Source: Tubiluchus corallicola
Lineage: Eukaryota; Priapulida; Priapulimorpha; Priapulimorphida; Tubiluchidae
Reading direction: 5' to 3'
Length of the DNA: 49,312 nt
Assembly: GCA_030141605.1 (NCBI GenBank)
Contig: JAQGDQ010000934.1
Coordinates: forward strand, 30,001 to 79,312
This document shows, in pieces, positions 9,860 through 21,760 of this stretch (its first letter is position 1; each line of letters starts with the position of its first letter). The translations under genes and the position numbers were made by a program. The notes below the pieces were generated by a model that worked only from the letters and a program-made list of their open reading frames with translations, was not told the origin of the DNA and made no database searches.

Positions 9860-11090
9860 AAACTTGTTGAATTCACGTTTTTGTCTTTCTACTGTAGCGC
9901 TTGACGTTGAGTGGTCATTCGTCTTGCTTAGCGTGATTTGTATAACAAGGTGGTTTCCAGGAACTGCACATCATAACCGTTTTTCAGCCCAGCTGCGTGC
10001 GTGTTCATTCATCCTAATAGAGGAGTTGTGGACACTTCAGGGAAATCGTTGTTTAATCGACACCATAGATCACGCACACTCTAGTAAATCCGCGTGGCTT
10101 CCTGTCACTGGCGCACCCTGCAGGAAAAGAAATATAGGCGGAAGTAGCAATTAGTGCAGGATGCAACGAATGCATGAGCTGCGAGAGTGAAGAAGAGGTG
10201 GTAGAGGGGGCAGAAAGGGGGAGAAAGACGGTTGGAGAGAGAAAGCGGGAAAGAGAGAAGAAAATAAATGAACAGACGGAAAGTGGAAACGGTACTGAGA
10301 AAAAATAAAAAAATCAGTCAATTCGCGCTGCATTCTATTAAAAGAAAAACCGGATGATTGTGTAAACATTAGTACATAATAAGGAATACTCTAAAATATT
10401 GAAAACTACAATAACGTTTTTTAAATCAAAGCTTAGATTAAATAATAATTACCTCAGATACTCAAATTTCGTTAAACTTTCAAAGTTACGCGCGGCTCAA
10501 TGAATCTACTAAGATTGGCAGCGGCGCCTCTTTGTCACATTCGCATGGCCGATAAATAGAAGGCGGTACCGTGATAACCATGATCATGAACTGCAGTGTT
10601 AGTTTCTGACGTCATATGACGTAGATCCCATTTACCTGACGTCACGTGTTTAAGCAGTAATACTTACGCAAACGTGCTTGATGCGCAAGGGAAGCCATTG
10701 CACAAACTATGGTTAGTTTCTGACGTAAGCAAGCAATAGCTGTGTTCGGTTGCTGTTAATTAACTTTCTAAGATAATTATTCAAATATAAGGAACAATTG
10801 CTAACTTTTATAGGCAAGAAAATGTATATTTTGGACACTAAATTAAAATGAGATTGAGTCTAAACAATAATCCAGTTTTCCTTTAATGTTTCCTTTAATG
10901 TTCACAATTACTGATGCATCACAAACGCTCAACGCTCGCTCATGTAATATAGACTCCCTCGTCACCCACTCCTGTAATTTACTTGGAACGAGCACTGCTA
11001 CAATTACGCCAACATTTGCAAAGAGTTTGAAATTATAATTCTGCAAGCGGGAGGGAATTTATCCAGAAATTTATCGAGAGAGTCATAAGT
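9860..11090. other. unassigned sequence with a CRE-rich patch
   Basis: No convincing exon. A purine-rich stretch (AGAGGGGGAGAAAG type) lies at 10170-10270. A cluster of CRE-type sites at 10607-10724 is listed separately. Confidence 0.4.
10607..10724. promoter_or_regulatory. cluster of CRE/ATF-type sites in unique sequence
   Basis: TGACGTCA at 10607-10614, TGACGTAG at 10617-10624, TGACGTCACGTG (CRE overlapping an E-box) at 10637-10648, and CTGACGTAAG near 10717. These sit outside any array. bZIP proteins of the CREB/ATF family bind TGACGTCA. No gene start is visible nearby, so the regulatory reading is only an inference. Confidence 0.4.
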
Positions 11091-11409
11091 CATAAGTCAT
11101 AAGTCATTTATTTCACCATACACATATACAATATCTAGTGAAAGGGCCTACAATGGATATAATACAAATAAGAAATACTGCACAGGAAAAGCCTCAAACA
11201 CTGTTCACTTATACACGAAGGTAAATGTGTTGCGGACAATCAAAAAGCAGGGCTTGTTAGATTGTCCCACACAGTGATAGAAAAAAAATATGGAGATAAT
11301 CTGAAAATTTAAAGTGAATCGTGATTAAAAAAAAAACATTAGTGCTTAAAATGGAATGGCGTAATGAATGAAGCTCATATATGGGATGATATGAAAGATA
11401 GAAAGACTA
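11091..11409 (+). mobile_element. dispersed repeat E, copy 1
   Basis: Starts with four AAGTCAT-type heptamers (11091-11113), then TTTATTTCACCATAC. From about 11210 to 11400 it is the same sequence as the reverse complement of 42790-43015, sharing GTAAATGTGTTGCGG, AGCAGGGCT, TTAGATTGTCCCA, ACATTAGTGCTT and GAATGAAGCTCATATATG. Both copies end in GATA-like AAAGATAGA. Probably a retroposon (LINE/SINE) tail; no reverse transcriptase is seen. Confidence 0.7.
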
Positions 11410-11648
11410 TTATTTGTTAATAGTATGTAAAATTAAGATAACTTGATTAAGCTAACACCACTGTTTTGCAACTACTGTGAGGATGGATACTGATAGAAAT
11501 TTTGATTACTCACTGATACTTACTTAAAATTAGATTTTTTAGCATTTTTTTAAATCTAGTAATAGATCTGCTATTTTTTGTACTAAAACTCAGTTTAATT
11601 AGTTAGCTTAATCAAGTTATTTTAATTTTACATACTATTAACAAATAA
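11410..11648. mobile_element. fold-back element with 47-bp inverted termini
   Basis: Arms 11410-11456 and 11602-11648 are inverted copies over 47 bp with one mismatch; the outer end is TTATTTGTTAATAG and the inner end GATTAAGCTAAC. The 145-bp loop has no open frame of note. It lies directly against the end of repeat E copy 1. I found no clear target-site duplication. Confidence 0.8.
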
Positions 11649-12143
11649 GGCAAGACTGTGAGGAATGTTGAATGTTGAATGTTGAATGTTGAATTGTTGA
11701 GTCTAAACAATCGCCTGCTTTTCTTTAAACACAGTGGAGTGGATTTAACATATCATATTGCCATCGTCTTTTCCTATTCATCGTTTTACTCTTATACCCT
11801 CTTGCGTGGCTTGTCGCCATGTTCCCTGCATTTCCTAAGGAAATATTGCAAGAATTCATAATGGCTTCGCGCGTGTATTCCATGGAGATGTGAGTCTGTG
11901 CAATGAAGCCACTAATGTAGCCATCACTGCGTCGTTAATAATAACCTTTGTCCAGCAACACTAAGGAGCGGTCAATTCCTTGCTTGTGAATAGAGGCGGT
12001 TATATTAGTGAGAACAAAACGAGGCGCCATGCCTCTAATTGTTGTGCATAGGAAAGAGGAGAAAGTTTCCTGTTGGTTACGAATGGATGATTGAAGAGTT
12101 TTGTAAGCCACGTGTACTGCCAGATCATACTCAGCAAGTAAGT
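11649..12143. other. unassigned sequence
   Basis: A short GTTGAAT/GAATGTT repeat lies at about 11663-11697. The rest has no recognised feature. Confidence 0.4.
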
Positions 12144-12495
12144 CGCAGAATGAATGAATGAGTGAGTGAGTGAATGAATGAATGAATGAACGAACGAACG
12201 AATGAATGAAATAGTGAAGGAAGGAAAATGTTTGATATGTGAGTAAATGAAAAAAATAAATGAATGGATGAATGAATGAATGAATGAATGAATGAATGAA
12301 CGAACGAACGAACGAACGAATGAATGAAGTAGTAAAGGAAGGAAAATGTTTGATATGTGAGTAAATGAAAAAAATAAATGAATGACAGACTGAATGAATG
12401 AGTGAGTGAGAAAATCGAAATGAACGAAAGAAAAACTAAGAAAGAATGAACAGACGAACACACAAACGAGAAAATGAACGAATGAATGAATGCAG
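12144..12495. repeat. (GAAT)n/(GAAC)n tetranucleotide array with a duplicated block
   Basis: Degenerate GAAT, GAAC and GAGT tetranucleotides. A larger block (GAAGGAAGGAAAATG, TTTGATATGTGAGTAAATG, AAAAAAATAAATGAATG) occurs twice, about 120-130 bp apart (near 12218 and 12335), so a segment containing both microsatellite and unique sequence has duplicated in tandem. Confidence 0.9.
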
Positions 12496-12634
12496 TGGTG
12501 AATGAACAAACAAACTACGAGTGAAGAGGATGGTTCACGTATATAATTTCTCTCATTTCAAACCGGTGCAAGCAAACCAATCGATTTTACACGTAGTTGT
12601 TTGTTTTTTGCTTGAGAGAAAAACGATATTTCCA

Positions 12635-12645
12635 GGTGTGTGTGT

Positions 12646-12696
<51 letters not shown>

Positions 12697-12709
12697 TGTG
12701 TGTGTGTGT

Positions 12710-12772
<63 letters not shown>

Positions 12773-12895
12773 CGTGTGTGTGTGTGTGAACGTGTGTGTG
12801 TGGTGTGTGTGTGTGTGTGTGAGCATGTGTGTGTGTGAGCATGTGTGTGTGTGAGCATGTGTGTGTGTGCGTGTGTGCATGTGTGTGTGTGTATG

Positions 12896-12927
<32 letters not shown>

Positions 12928-13050
12928 CGTGTCTGTGTGTGTGTGTGCGTGCGTGCGTGCACGTGTGTGTGCATGCGTGCGCGTGTGTGTGTGTGCGTAC
13001 GTGCGTGTGCGTGTGTGTGGGTGTTTAGGTGCGTGCGTGCATGTGTTACA
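12635..13050. repeat. (TG)n microsatellite, ~415 bp
   Basis: Almost continuous TG with scattered GAGC, GCGTGC and CATG interruptions, the latter mostly in the second half. Alternating purine-pyrimidine sequence of this length is a Z-DNA candidate. Cys/Val and His/Thr open frames across it are artefacts. Confidence 0.97.
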
Positions 13051-14137
13051 CATAAAGTTGTGCAAGTTGAAAGCAGCATATAAGGAGCTATGATTTAGAA
13101 TTTCAGAACATTCAATTCTCAAGATACTTTTCAAATAGCTTACATTTTACTAAGTGCAGCGAGACCTAAGGGCAATTAACACAGGGGAATACCTGGTACA
13201 TACAGTTATACCTGGAAAGGCGTGTATCATACAGAACGAAAGGTGAATAATTCAGTAAGTTAATCATAGATAATTCCCGCTACGATTAAGTATTTATAAT
13301 AGAGTACAAAGGCACCTACTCCACTATATCTAACACTCTCATCTCCCATAAAGCCTCATCTACCCTAACAAGCTTTTACTGCTGACGCATTTGTACTGGG
13401 ATTGCAATAAAAACTTTACAACTCATAAACGAAGTGTTCTATAATACATAGCGTCGTAAGATATTACTCCGCGGGGAAAATAAGTGCGGAAATTCATACA
13501 GCTCCTTTGGGGAAATAAGTACATGAAATACGAGCAACATATAATGTACGCATGCGCAATGCTTTTACACCCCGATGAATGACGAAACTGCTATAAATCC
13601 TTGTAAAATTGTTGAACTAAGTGCGACAGAAATTTTCATTAAAATTCAGACTCGCTTCACACACTAAATTTACATGATAATTTATGCTAGCATGTATAAT
13701 AATATACTGAGAAACTCTATGATTTTCTACACTGATTAACGTAACAGCAGCTGCTCTATGGCCTAACAGTATGCAAGTCTAGATGTTTTATTTCGCTACA
13801 AAAGTTTAGTTAGTTGCTTCGGGTTTAGAAGTACATGTAAGTAGCAACTACGGATTTAAAAAGTCGTGGAAGTAGGCCTAGTCAAAATGTTTTTTTAAAA
13901 GGTCCAATATTTTCTAATAAAGGATAGCAACAGAAATTGCAAATCTTCCGGATATCAGTACTAACCCTCAGTATATATCTTCTAACCGCGAATGGGGGCG
14001 CCACAGTGTTCCCTTGATTTGCACTTCCTACTTCTGTAACTAACAATAAACTAGCAACGTACTTCGCGTTCATGAAATCAAGTAACCCGCGTAAAAGATA
14101 TATATATACTATCGAGATGATAATACTATACTACTGG
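13051..14137. other. unassigned sequence between two TG arrays
   Basis: About 1.1 kb, AT-rich, with no exon or RNA recognised. A short motif, GTTTTAATTAGCCACAAAGTTTAG, after the second TG array (near 14676) resembles TGTTTTATTTCGCTACAAAAGTTTAG here (near 13785), and AAGTACATGTAAG / GGATTTAAAA words follow both, so the two TG arrays may lie within diverged copies of one repeat. Confidence 0.4.
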
Positions 14138-14501
14138 ATGTGTGTGTGCGTGTGTGTGCGTGTGCGTGCGTGCGTGCGTGTGCATGTCTCTCTCTGTGTG
14201 TGTGTGTGTGTTTGTATGTGTGTACGTGCGTGTGTGTGTATATGTGCATGTGCGTGTGTGTGTGTCTGTGTGTATGTGCGTACGTGTGTGTGTCTGTGTG
14301 TGTGTGTGCGTCTGTGTCTGTGTGTGTCTGTGTCTGTGTCTGTGTCTCTGTGTGTCTCTGTGTCAGTGTGTCTGTGTCTGTGTCTCTCTGTGTGTGTGTC
14401 TCTGTGTCTGTGTCTGTGTCTCTGTGTGTTTGTGTGTCTGTGTGTGTGTGTGTCTGTGTCTGTGTCTCTGTGTCTCTGTGTCTCTGTGTGTTTGTGAGTC
14501 T

Positions 14502-14551
<50 letters not shown>

Positions 14552-14652
14552 GTGTATGCATGTGAGTGTGTGCGTGCATGTGTGCGTGTGTGTACGCATG
14601 TGCGTGTGTGCGTATGCATGTGCGTGTGTGCGTGTGCATGTGCGTGTGTGTG
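14138..14652. repeat. (TG)n microsatellite with CTGTGT higher-order pattern, ~515 bp
   Basis: TG-rich with an inner block (about 14300-14510) built from TCTGTGTCTGTG and TCTCTGTG hexamer/octamer units. The ends are GCGTGCGTGC-rich. Z-DNA candidate. Confidence 0.97.
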
Positions 14653-15285
14653 ACATAATACTATCTAAGTCAAGATGTTTTAATTAGCCACAAAGTTTAG
14701 TTCCTTCACAAGGAATACAAGCATAATGGAGCAACTAAGGATTTAAAAGGGATACAGATAATGCGTAGTGTGTATCTCTTTATGCACGCATCAGTTACTG
14801 CACCTACAGAGCTGAAACGTCATACACTGAAGCAGTTTTTGTCCAAGGTGTTTAATAAGACTACGAAATACAGATAGTCCCAGCACTCAAATATGCTCAG
14901 AACTCGTCAATGGATCCCGTTAATGGATTTGCCCGTTAAATGGATCACGTGTACAGGGTTTTAGTCGAACAGGTTTCTCTAAAGTGAAACCACACGCAGG
15001 TTTAGTGAACGGGTGGGGAATTTGATACGCGGGCTTTACTAAACCGGTTTTACTTGAAACTAACTACAAAATGAAAGTGCAAGTAGGTTTCAATGAACGC
15101 GTTGGTCTATATAATGCGTGCTTACTTTGAATTCTTTCATAGAATAGGCAGACTCTCTCTCGTCTAGGCAGACAAAATCAATCCTTTACAAGTTGTATTA
15201 CCTTGGTTAGGTGAACAGACTCATTCAGCAGCAAACAAGATTCAACAACTTCAAATCTCAGTAACATTACGAACAATAATGTTAT
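14653..15285. other. unassigned sequence
   Basis: No gene seen. Local short repeats of TGGATC/CCCGTTAA near 14910-14950 and AACGGGT / AAACCGGTTTTAC near 15005-15055 look like decayed TE sequence. Confidence 0.4.
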
Positions 15286-17656
15286 TCCTAAGTTCCTAAC
15301 CCTAATTTATGAGCAATCTTAACAAGTAGTGGTAAGTTCCTAACCCTAATTTATGAGTAATCTTAACAAGTAGTGGTAAGTTCCTAACCCTAATTTATGA
15401 GTAATTTTAAAGCGTAGTGGCAAGTTTTTAACCGTAACTTATGAGTAATTTTAAAGCGTAGTGGCAAGTTTTTAACCATAACTTATGAGTAATTTTAAAG
15501 CATAGTGGCAAGTTTTTAACCGTAACTTATGAGTAATTTTAAAGCGTAGTGGCAAGTAACCGTAACCTTTAAAGCGTAGTGGCAAGTTCCTAACCGTAAC
15601 TTATGAGTAACTTTAAAGTGTAGTGGCAAGTTCCTAACCGTAACTTATGAGTAACTTTAAAGCATAGTGGCAAGTTCCTAACCGTAACTTATGAGTAACT
15701 TTAAAGCGTAGTGGTAATTTCCTAACCGTAACTTATGAGTAATTTTAAAGCGTAGTGGTAATTTCCTAACCATAACTTATGAGTAATTTTAAAGCATAGT
15801 GGCAAGTTTTTAACCATAACTTATGAGTAATTTTAAAGCATAGTGGCAAGTTTCTAACCGTAACTTATGAGTAACTTTAAAGCGTAGTGGCAAGTTCCTA
15901 ACCGTAACTTATGAGTAACTTTAAAGCGTAGTGGCAAGTTCCTAACCGTAACTTATGAGTAACTTTAAAGCGTAGTGGCAAGTTCCTAACCGTAACTTAT
16001 AAGTAATTTTAAAGTGTAGTGGTAAGTTCCTAACCGTAACTTATGAGTAATTTTAAAGCGTAGTGGTAAGTTCCTAACCATAACTTATCAGTAATTTTAA
16101 AGCGAGGTGGTAAATTCCTAACCATAACTTATGAGTAATTTTAAAGCGTAGTGGTAATTTGCTAACCATAACTTATGAGTGATTTTAAAGCGTAGCGGCA
16201 AGTTCCTAACCGTAACTTATGAGTAATTTTAAAGCGTAGTGGCAAGTTCCTAACCGTAACTTATGAGCAATTTTAAAGCGTAGTGGCAAGTTCCTAACCG
16301 TAGCTTATGAGTAATTTTAAAGCGTAGTGGCAAGTGCCTAACCGTAACTTATGAGTAATTTTAAAGCGTAGTGGCAAGTTCCTAACCGTAACTTATGAGT
16401 AATTTTAAAGCGTAGTGGCAAGTTCCTAACCGTAAATTATGAGTAATTTTAAAGCGTAGTGGCAAGTTCCTAACCGTAAATTATGAGTAATTTTAAAGCG
16501 TAGTGGAAAATTAACTTATGAGTAATTTTAAAGCGTAGTGGTAAGTTCCTAACCGTATCTTATGAGTAATTTTAAAGCGTAGTGGTAAGTTCCTAACCGT
16601 AAGTTATGAGTAATTTTAGAGCGTAGTGGTAAGTTCCTAACCGTAACTTATGAGTAATTTTAGAGCGTAGTGGTAAGTTCCTAACCGTAACTTATGAGTA
16701 ATTTTAAAGCGTAGTGAAAAATTCCTAACCGTAACTTATGAGTAATTTTAAAGCGTAGTGGAAAATTCCTAACCGTAACTTATGAGTAATTTTAAAGCGT
16801 AGTGGTAAGTTCCTAACCGTATCTTATGAGTAATTTTAAAGCGTAGTGGTAAGTTCCTAACCGTAACTTATGAGTAATTTTAAAGCGTAGTGGTAAGTTC
16901 CTAACCGTAACTTATGAGTAATTTTAAAGCGTAGTGGCAAGTTCCTAACCGTAACTTATGAGTAATTTTAAAGCGTAGTGGCAAGTTCCTAACCGTAAAT
17001 TATGAGTAATTTTAAAGCGTAGTGGCAAGTTCCTAACCGTAAATTATGAGTAATTTTAAAGCGTAGTGGAAAATTAACTTATGAGTAATTTTAAAGCGTA
17101 GTGGTAAGTTCCTAACCGTATCTTATGAGTAATTTTAAAGCGTAGTGGTAAGTTCCTAACCGTAAGTTATGAGTAATTTTAGAGCGTAGTGGTAAGTTCC
17201 TAACCGTAACTTATGAGTAATTTTAGAGCGTAGTGGTAAGTTCCTAACCGTAACTTATGAGTAATTTTAAAGCGTAGTGAAAAATTCCTAACCGTAACTT
17301 ATGAGTAATTTTAAAGCGTAGTGGAAAATTCCTAACCGTAACTTATGAGTAATTTTAAAGCGTAGTGGTAAGTTCCTAACCGTATCTTATGAGTAATTTT
17401 AAAGCGTAGTGGTAAGTTCCTAACCGTAACTTATGAGTAATTTTAGAGCGTAGTGGTAAGTTCCTAACCGTAACTTATGAGTAATTTTAAAGCGTAGTGG
17501 CAAGTTCCTAACCGTAACTTATGAGTAATTTTAGAGCGTAGTGGTAAGTTCCTAACCGTAACTTATGAGTAATTTTAGAGCGTAGTGGTAAGTTCCTAAC
17601 CGTAACTTATGAGTAATTTTAGAGCGTAGTGGTAAGTTCCTAACCGTAACTTATCC
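15286..17656. repeat. 44-bp minisatellite, ~54 units, with higher-order duplication
   Basis: The unit is CTAACCGTAACTTATGAG, TAATTTTAAAGCGTAG, then TGGCAAGTTC (44 bp). The first three units (15290-15420) differ, reading CTAACCCTAATTTATG with TCTTAACAAGTAG. A stretch with the unusual junction GTGGAAAATTAACTTATG occurs at 16505 and again at 17068, with the same order of unit variants after each (GTATCTTATG, GTAAGTTATG, TTTTAGAGCG), showing a recent ~563-bp segmental duplication inside the array. Confidence 0.97.
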
Positions 17657-17918
17657 CTCTCTCTATGCAGGTACTACCTAACCCTTGCTAAGCGGTATCG
17701 CATCTCCCGCAGACATAATAACTAGCTTTGAAGGAAGCCATGCAATCATTTGCACATGTTCCATTACCAAGTGTCAGCAATGTAATGCATGAATCATGAG
17801 CAGCTGTGAGATACCTTGCGGGTCTAGAAACGGATAATGATATTAAACTGTAACAGTAATATATACGCTAGAGGTACATGTATAGTCACAGAGCGAGAGC
17901 ATTGTGGGTAATGGATCA
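17657..17918. other. unassigned sequence
   Basis: Short unique stretch between the 44-bp array and element X copy 1. No feature seen. Confidence 0.4.
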
Positions 17919-18396
17919 TACTACCTTCTTATAAAAAAATCTCTAACTACATAATTGTGTAGCTTGTAACGTTTAACCTGAAAACAAATATGATAATTTT
18001 ATATAATTTTGCTCAATTTTACGGTGAAATCTAAACCAAATTGATCTAATTAACTTTAACAAAGTTTTACGCATATTATAAAATCTAATCTCTAGTCTAA
18101 TTAATCTCATCTTTTTAATAAACAAAGGTTCAAGATTCAAGATTCAAGATTCAAGGTTCAAAATTTAAGAAATTAATAAATCAACTTACATGGTGATCTT
18201 CTATAAGTGTAATTATGAAATTATAACAACGAATCAATGAATGACGCTAAACAATGTGTAACTGCCGTGTGTGAATGCCTGAGTTACTCCAATCTACAGG
18301 TAAGTGTACAGGTAAAAGACCGGTCACATGACCTGTTTAAAAGGAAACCAATTTATAACAGAAAAGAGGGGGCAATACAAGTTTAGATCAGCACAT
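17919..18396 (+). mobile_element. dispersed element X, copy 1
   Basis: About 478 bp; it matches the reverse complement of 23429-23865 along nearly its full length. Landmarks are CTACCTTCTTATAAAAAAATC at the left, CATGGTGATCTTCTATAAG and AATGAATGACGCTAAACAATG in the middle, and GGGGGCAATACAAGTTTAG, ATCAGCACA at the right. This copy carries a small tandem run of TTCAAGA heptamers (18129-18160) that the other copy lacks. No open frame of note; non-autonomous. Terminal hexamers suggest short inverted ends (TGTGCT/AGCACA), clearest in copy 2. Confidence 0.8.
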
Positions 18397-18624
18397 ACAC
18401 CAAAATATCACCAAAATTACATATATAGTCGTAAATAATAGCAGTGATATGGATTAGTGTGCCGGTCAAGATTGGTACACACAGACATAGCAGAACTCTA
18501 AATTGGCTTGTCAGTCACTGATCATATAGATTGCCATTCTGCTTCAGTGTAATGCCCGGATGTTGTTTGTACTTTGCAGAGCCCTGATTCGAGTAAAGGC
18601 GCTTTGAATGAACGTTTAGTCTGC

Positions 18625-19250
18625 TTAAAGGAAACCCACACCCAACTCTAGTACAAAACAATCTACTCTTTAAAATATTGAAACAGAACATACCATTTTT
18701 AAAGAATGACTTACGTGAAAGAATTATTACCACACAAACACAGTTTAACGTTCGCGCCACTAGTTCTTCGCTGTTACATGCATTTCGTCATTCGTTAGTT
18801 AGACGGGCACTAGCGCGTGCGTTTCGGAAACGCATTGCATCAAAAACAGGTGCTGCACCTCTCAGTTCAGAGGTCTTACTTTCCGACGAATTACACACGT
18901 TCGACAACTCATGCATGGCACAGCGGTAAATTTGAAATTTGAATTTTTATGTCAAATTTTGTTGAGTTTTTGGATATTACAGTGAACGTTATACAGTAAC
19001 ACTGTACTTAATCTTCGCTTTTGCAAACACTTTCATCACAATAATGGAATGTTTTTGCTCTTAAAAATTGTGCTCGTTTGTGACGTCATCACCAACTGGG
19101 CTCCCCCTCCGTTAATTGAATTCTTAACCTATTATTTAATTATCAGAAACGCTTTGGCATTATTATAGGTGTTAAAATGCAAAATGTCACCCACTTCAAA
19201 ATGGAGTAGGACAACATTTCACCCACTTCAAAATAGAGTAGGACATCATC
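18625..19250 (+). mobile_element. dispersed family D, copy 1
   Basis: First of four ~500-620-bp copies, all in the same orientation. It begins TTAAAGGAAACCC, then CAATCTACTCTTTAAAATATTG, TTACGTGAAAGAATTATTACC, GCGCCACTAGTTCTTCGCTG, GCACCTCTCAGTTCAGA and GTGACGTCATCACCAACTGG. The right end differs from the others: a 26-bp block with CACCCACTTCAAAAT and GAGTAGGACA is duplicated at 19180-19250. No frame is conserved between copies. The TTAAAGGAA and TTCCTTTAA ends seen across copies suggest a TTAA-targeting DNA element, but this is uncertain. Confidence 0.75.
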
Positions 19251-19860
19251 TTGTTTTGTTTTAAGATGTTTGCAGGTCACAAAGACGTGAACATTTATCA
19301 TAGTAATTCACTTACTTTGCTATCTTGCTGGACAGTTTCGCCAGTAATCGCGCTTGATAAAACAGCCAGAGTGAACCCTCTCAGTATGAACACGCTACTT
19401 TTAGAGATAATACTAAGGTACTAAAAACAGAGCTCCCCGGGTGCCCACTGAAGCAGTAATGCAAATGAAAACAAGATCATACATAGGAAGCCACTTTAAG
19501 ACTGGCTTCAACACAGAAGTCAAGCAGAAGCCAAATTACCATTTACTGCATCTAACAGCCTAACGTTACAGTCAGCTGAGATTTATGACCAAATTCTATT
19601 ATTTCCTGAGATAAATGCCAAGACACGTTAATGATGATTTACAAGAAAAAAATGTCAGCTAAAATAGAGCGCAACTAATTAACGCTAAGGAGGTGAGACC
19701 ACACGCAAACTCCCGTTTTTCAGCCGGGCTGCTTATCTGTGGGCATCTTCTATCAGCAAATTGTTTCCCTGCTAATTGCACCCTCCCCATTTCAGGAATT
19801 TTATTAATCAGGATGTGTATTCAAATTTTCACCCTCTATTGTAGTTCCATACGTGTGGCT
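19251..19860. other. unassigned sequence
   Basis: Nothing recognised. A GTG-initiated frame opens at 19693 and runs into the following array; it is discussed under rejected items. Confidence 0.4.
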
Positions 19861-20682
19861 ACAAGTACTACCAGCACTACTGGTACTACTACTAGTACTA
19901 CCACCACTATTGGTACTACCACTAGTACTACCAGCACTACTGGTACTACTACTAGTACTACCAGCACTACTGGTACTACTACTAGTACTACCACCACTAT
20001 TGGTACTACTACTAGTACTACCAGCACTACTGGTACTACTACTAGTACTACCAGCACTATTGGTACTACTACTAGTACTACCAGCACTACTGGTACTACT
20101 ACTAGTACTACCAGCACTATTGGTACTACTACTCCTAGTACTACCAGCACTATTGGTACTACTACTAGTACTACCAGCAATATTGGTACTACTACTCCTA
20201 GTACTACCAGCACTATTGGTACTACTATTAGTACTACCAGCACTATTGGTACTACTACTAGTACTACCAGCACTATTGGTACTACTACTAGTACTACCAG
20301 CACTACTGGTACTACTACTAGTACTACCAGCACTATTGGTACTACTACTCCTAGTACTACCAGCACTATTGGTACTACTACTAGTACTACCAGCAATATT
20401 GGTACTACTACTCCTAGTACTACCAGCACTATTGGTACTACTATTAGTACTACCAGCACTATTGGTACTACTACTAGTACTACCAGCACTATTGGTACTA
20501 CTACTAGTACTACCAGCACTATTGGTACTACTACTAATACTACCAGCACTATTGGTACTACTACTAGTACTACCAGCACTATTGGTACTATTACTAGTAT
20601 TACCAGCACTATTGGTACTACTACTAGTACTACCAGCACTATTGGTACTACTACTAATTCTACCAGCACTATTGTACTACCC
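19861..20682. repeat. 30-bp minisatellite, ~27 units (ACT-rich)
   Basis: The unit is GGTACTACTACTAGTACTAC plus CAGCACTATT (30 bp). Unit variants are ACTACTGG/ACTATTGG, CACCACTATT, and a 3-bp CCT insertion (ACTACTCCTAGT) at four positions. Because the period and the insertions are multiples of three, at least three frames stay open (a Thr/Ser-rich and a Leu-rich frame on plus, a Val-rich frame on minus). The openness is therefore a property of the repeat. Confidence 0.95.
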
Positions 20683-21370
20683 AGTGGCTTTGCCCGGCAC
20701 TTTGCCAAATCTGATTTCCGGCTAAGAAAACCTAGCAAAACCATTCAGCAAGAATATCGGTTAGGTGTGAACGCACAATCATTTCGATTATCCTTCACAG
20801 AATCACTCATTAACAACGAATGTGTTTGATTTTTGTTTCACTGAAAATTTCTGACCTGGTCATGTTCTCCTTTTGAAACGCGCGTGATTGTAGTTTGCAG
20901 GGAAAGACTCTTCTAGTAGAGAATTCCATATGTAAGACATCCGAGGAAAAACCGAATTTATGCTCAACTGTTTTCCATCACGCATTAACTAACAGTGTTT
21001 TTTTATTTACTATAAATTTCCTTTTATAAAAGAATTCTTATAAATTCGTTCGGTCGCCCAGTGACGTTACCATCTTGCCGAAAAGACCATAAAATTACGC
21101 AACAGTTAATAAACCCGATACGCCATTAATTAAGTACCATTATACTAACACAAACGATATTGGCTTATCAACTAAAAAGGCATTATGGGAAAATTAACGA
21201 TGTGCGGTGAATGCTACTATTGGCAGCCGCGTCGTTTTGCGAGCCGTAACTTCAGAATTTTAGACCTGATAGTGTAATTTTACCGTAATTCGACTAGGCA
21301 TAAAATAAAATCCTGGCGAACTATTTGCGTTCGAGTTGCAAATTCATTTTCAGCAGGAAAACCTTGGGGG
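20683..21370. other. unassigned sequence
   Basis: AT-rich, no exon or RNA recognised. Confidence 0.4.
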
Positions 21371-21407
21371 AAAGCAAAACCGGAACTAATCTTAAATTGC
21401 AGATCAA

Positions 21408-21505
21408 CAGGGCCTATTTCGGGGGGGGGGGGAGTGGGGATACTTCCCCGGGGCCTCGCACGAAGGTAACATTTTTTTTCTTTATGCGAACATACTGCCT
21501 TTCTT

Positions 21506-21562
<57 letters not shown>

Positions 21563-21760
21563 CTCGCTCTCGCTCTCTCTCGCTGCACGCGCACCGTTTG
21601 CCAGTATTGACAAGTATTAAGGACTGGTCTTGAGAATAAAGCAGTTTTTCTTTCAATTGTTCTTTCCTTTAACAACTGTATGACTCCATATTTTCTCTTC
21701 GAAAATGCTTCTCCGGCGTTCTAGCAGTTCAAACATTTTCTTAGGCTGAAATAGGCCCTG
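21408..21760. mobile_element. hAT-like MITE with 13-bp TIRs and 8-bp TSD
   Basis: Perfect 13-bp inverted ends: CAGGGCCTATTTC (21408-21420) and GAAATAGGCCCTG (21748-21760). The flanking octamers CAGATCAA (21400-21407) and CAGGTCAA (21761-21768) match at 7 of 8. The 8-bp TSD and CAGGG ends are hallmarks of the hAT superfamily. The interior holds a G-run, a (CT)n tract and no transposase, so it is non-autonomous. Confidence 0.85.
21501..21586. repeat. (CT)n microsatellite inside the hAT-like MITE
   Basis: A TTCT run leads into about 50 bp of CT, then CTCGCTCTCGCTCT. It lies wholly within the MITE. Confidence 0.95.

Noticed and set aside
12553-14687. Long Cys/Val and His/Thr frames in the TG arrays
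   Set aside because: Pure dinucleotide artefacts.
19693-20829. 378-codon plus frame, Thr/Ser-rich, mucin-like
   Set aside because: It starts at GTG (first ATG at 19813), and the 30-bp period keeps at least three frames open on both strands. No splice sites or poly(A) signal favour this one. A secreted mucin cannot be excluded without RNA data.
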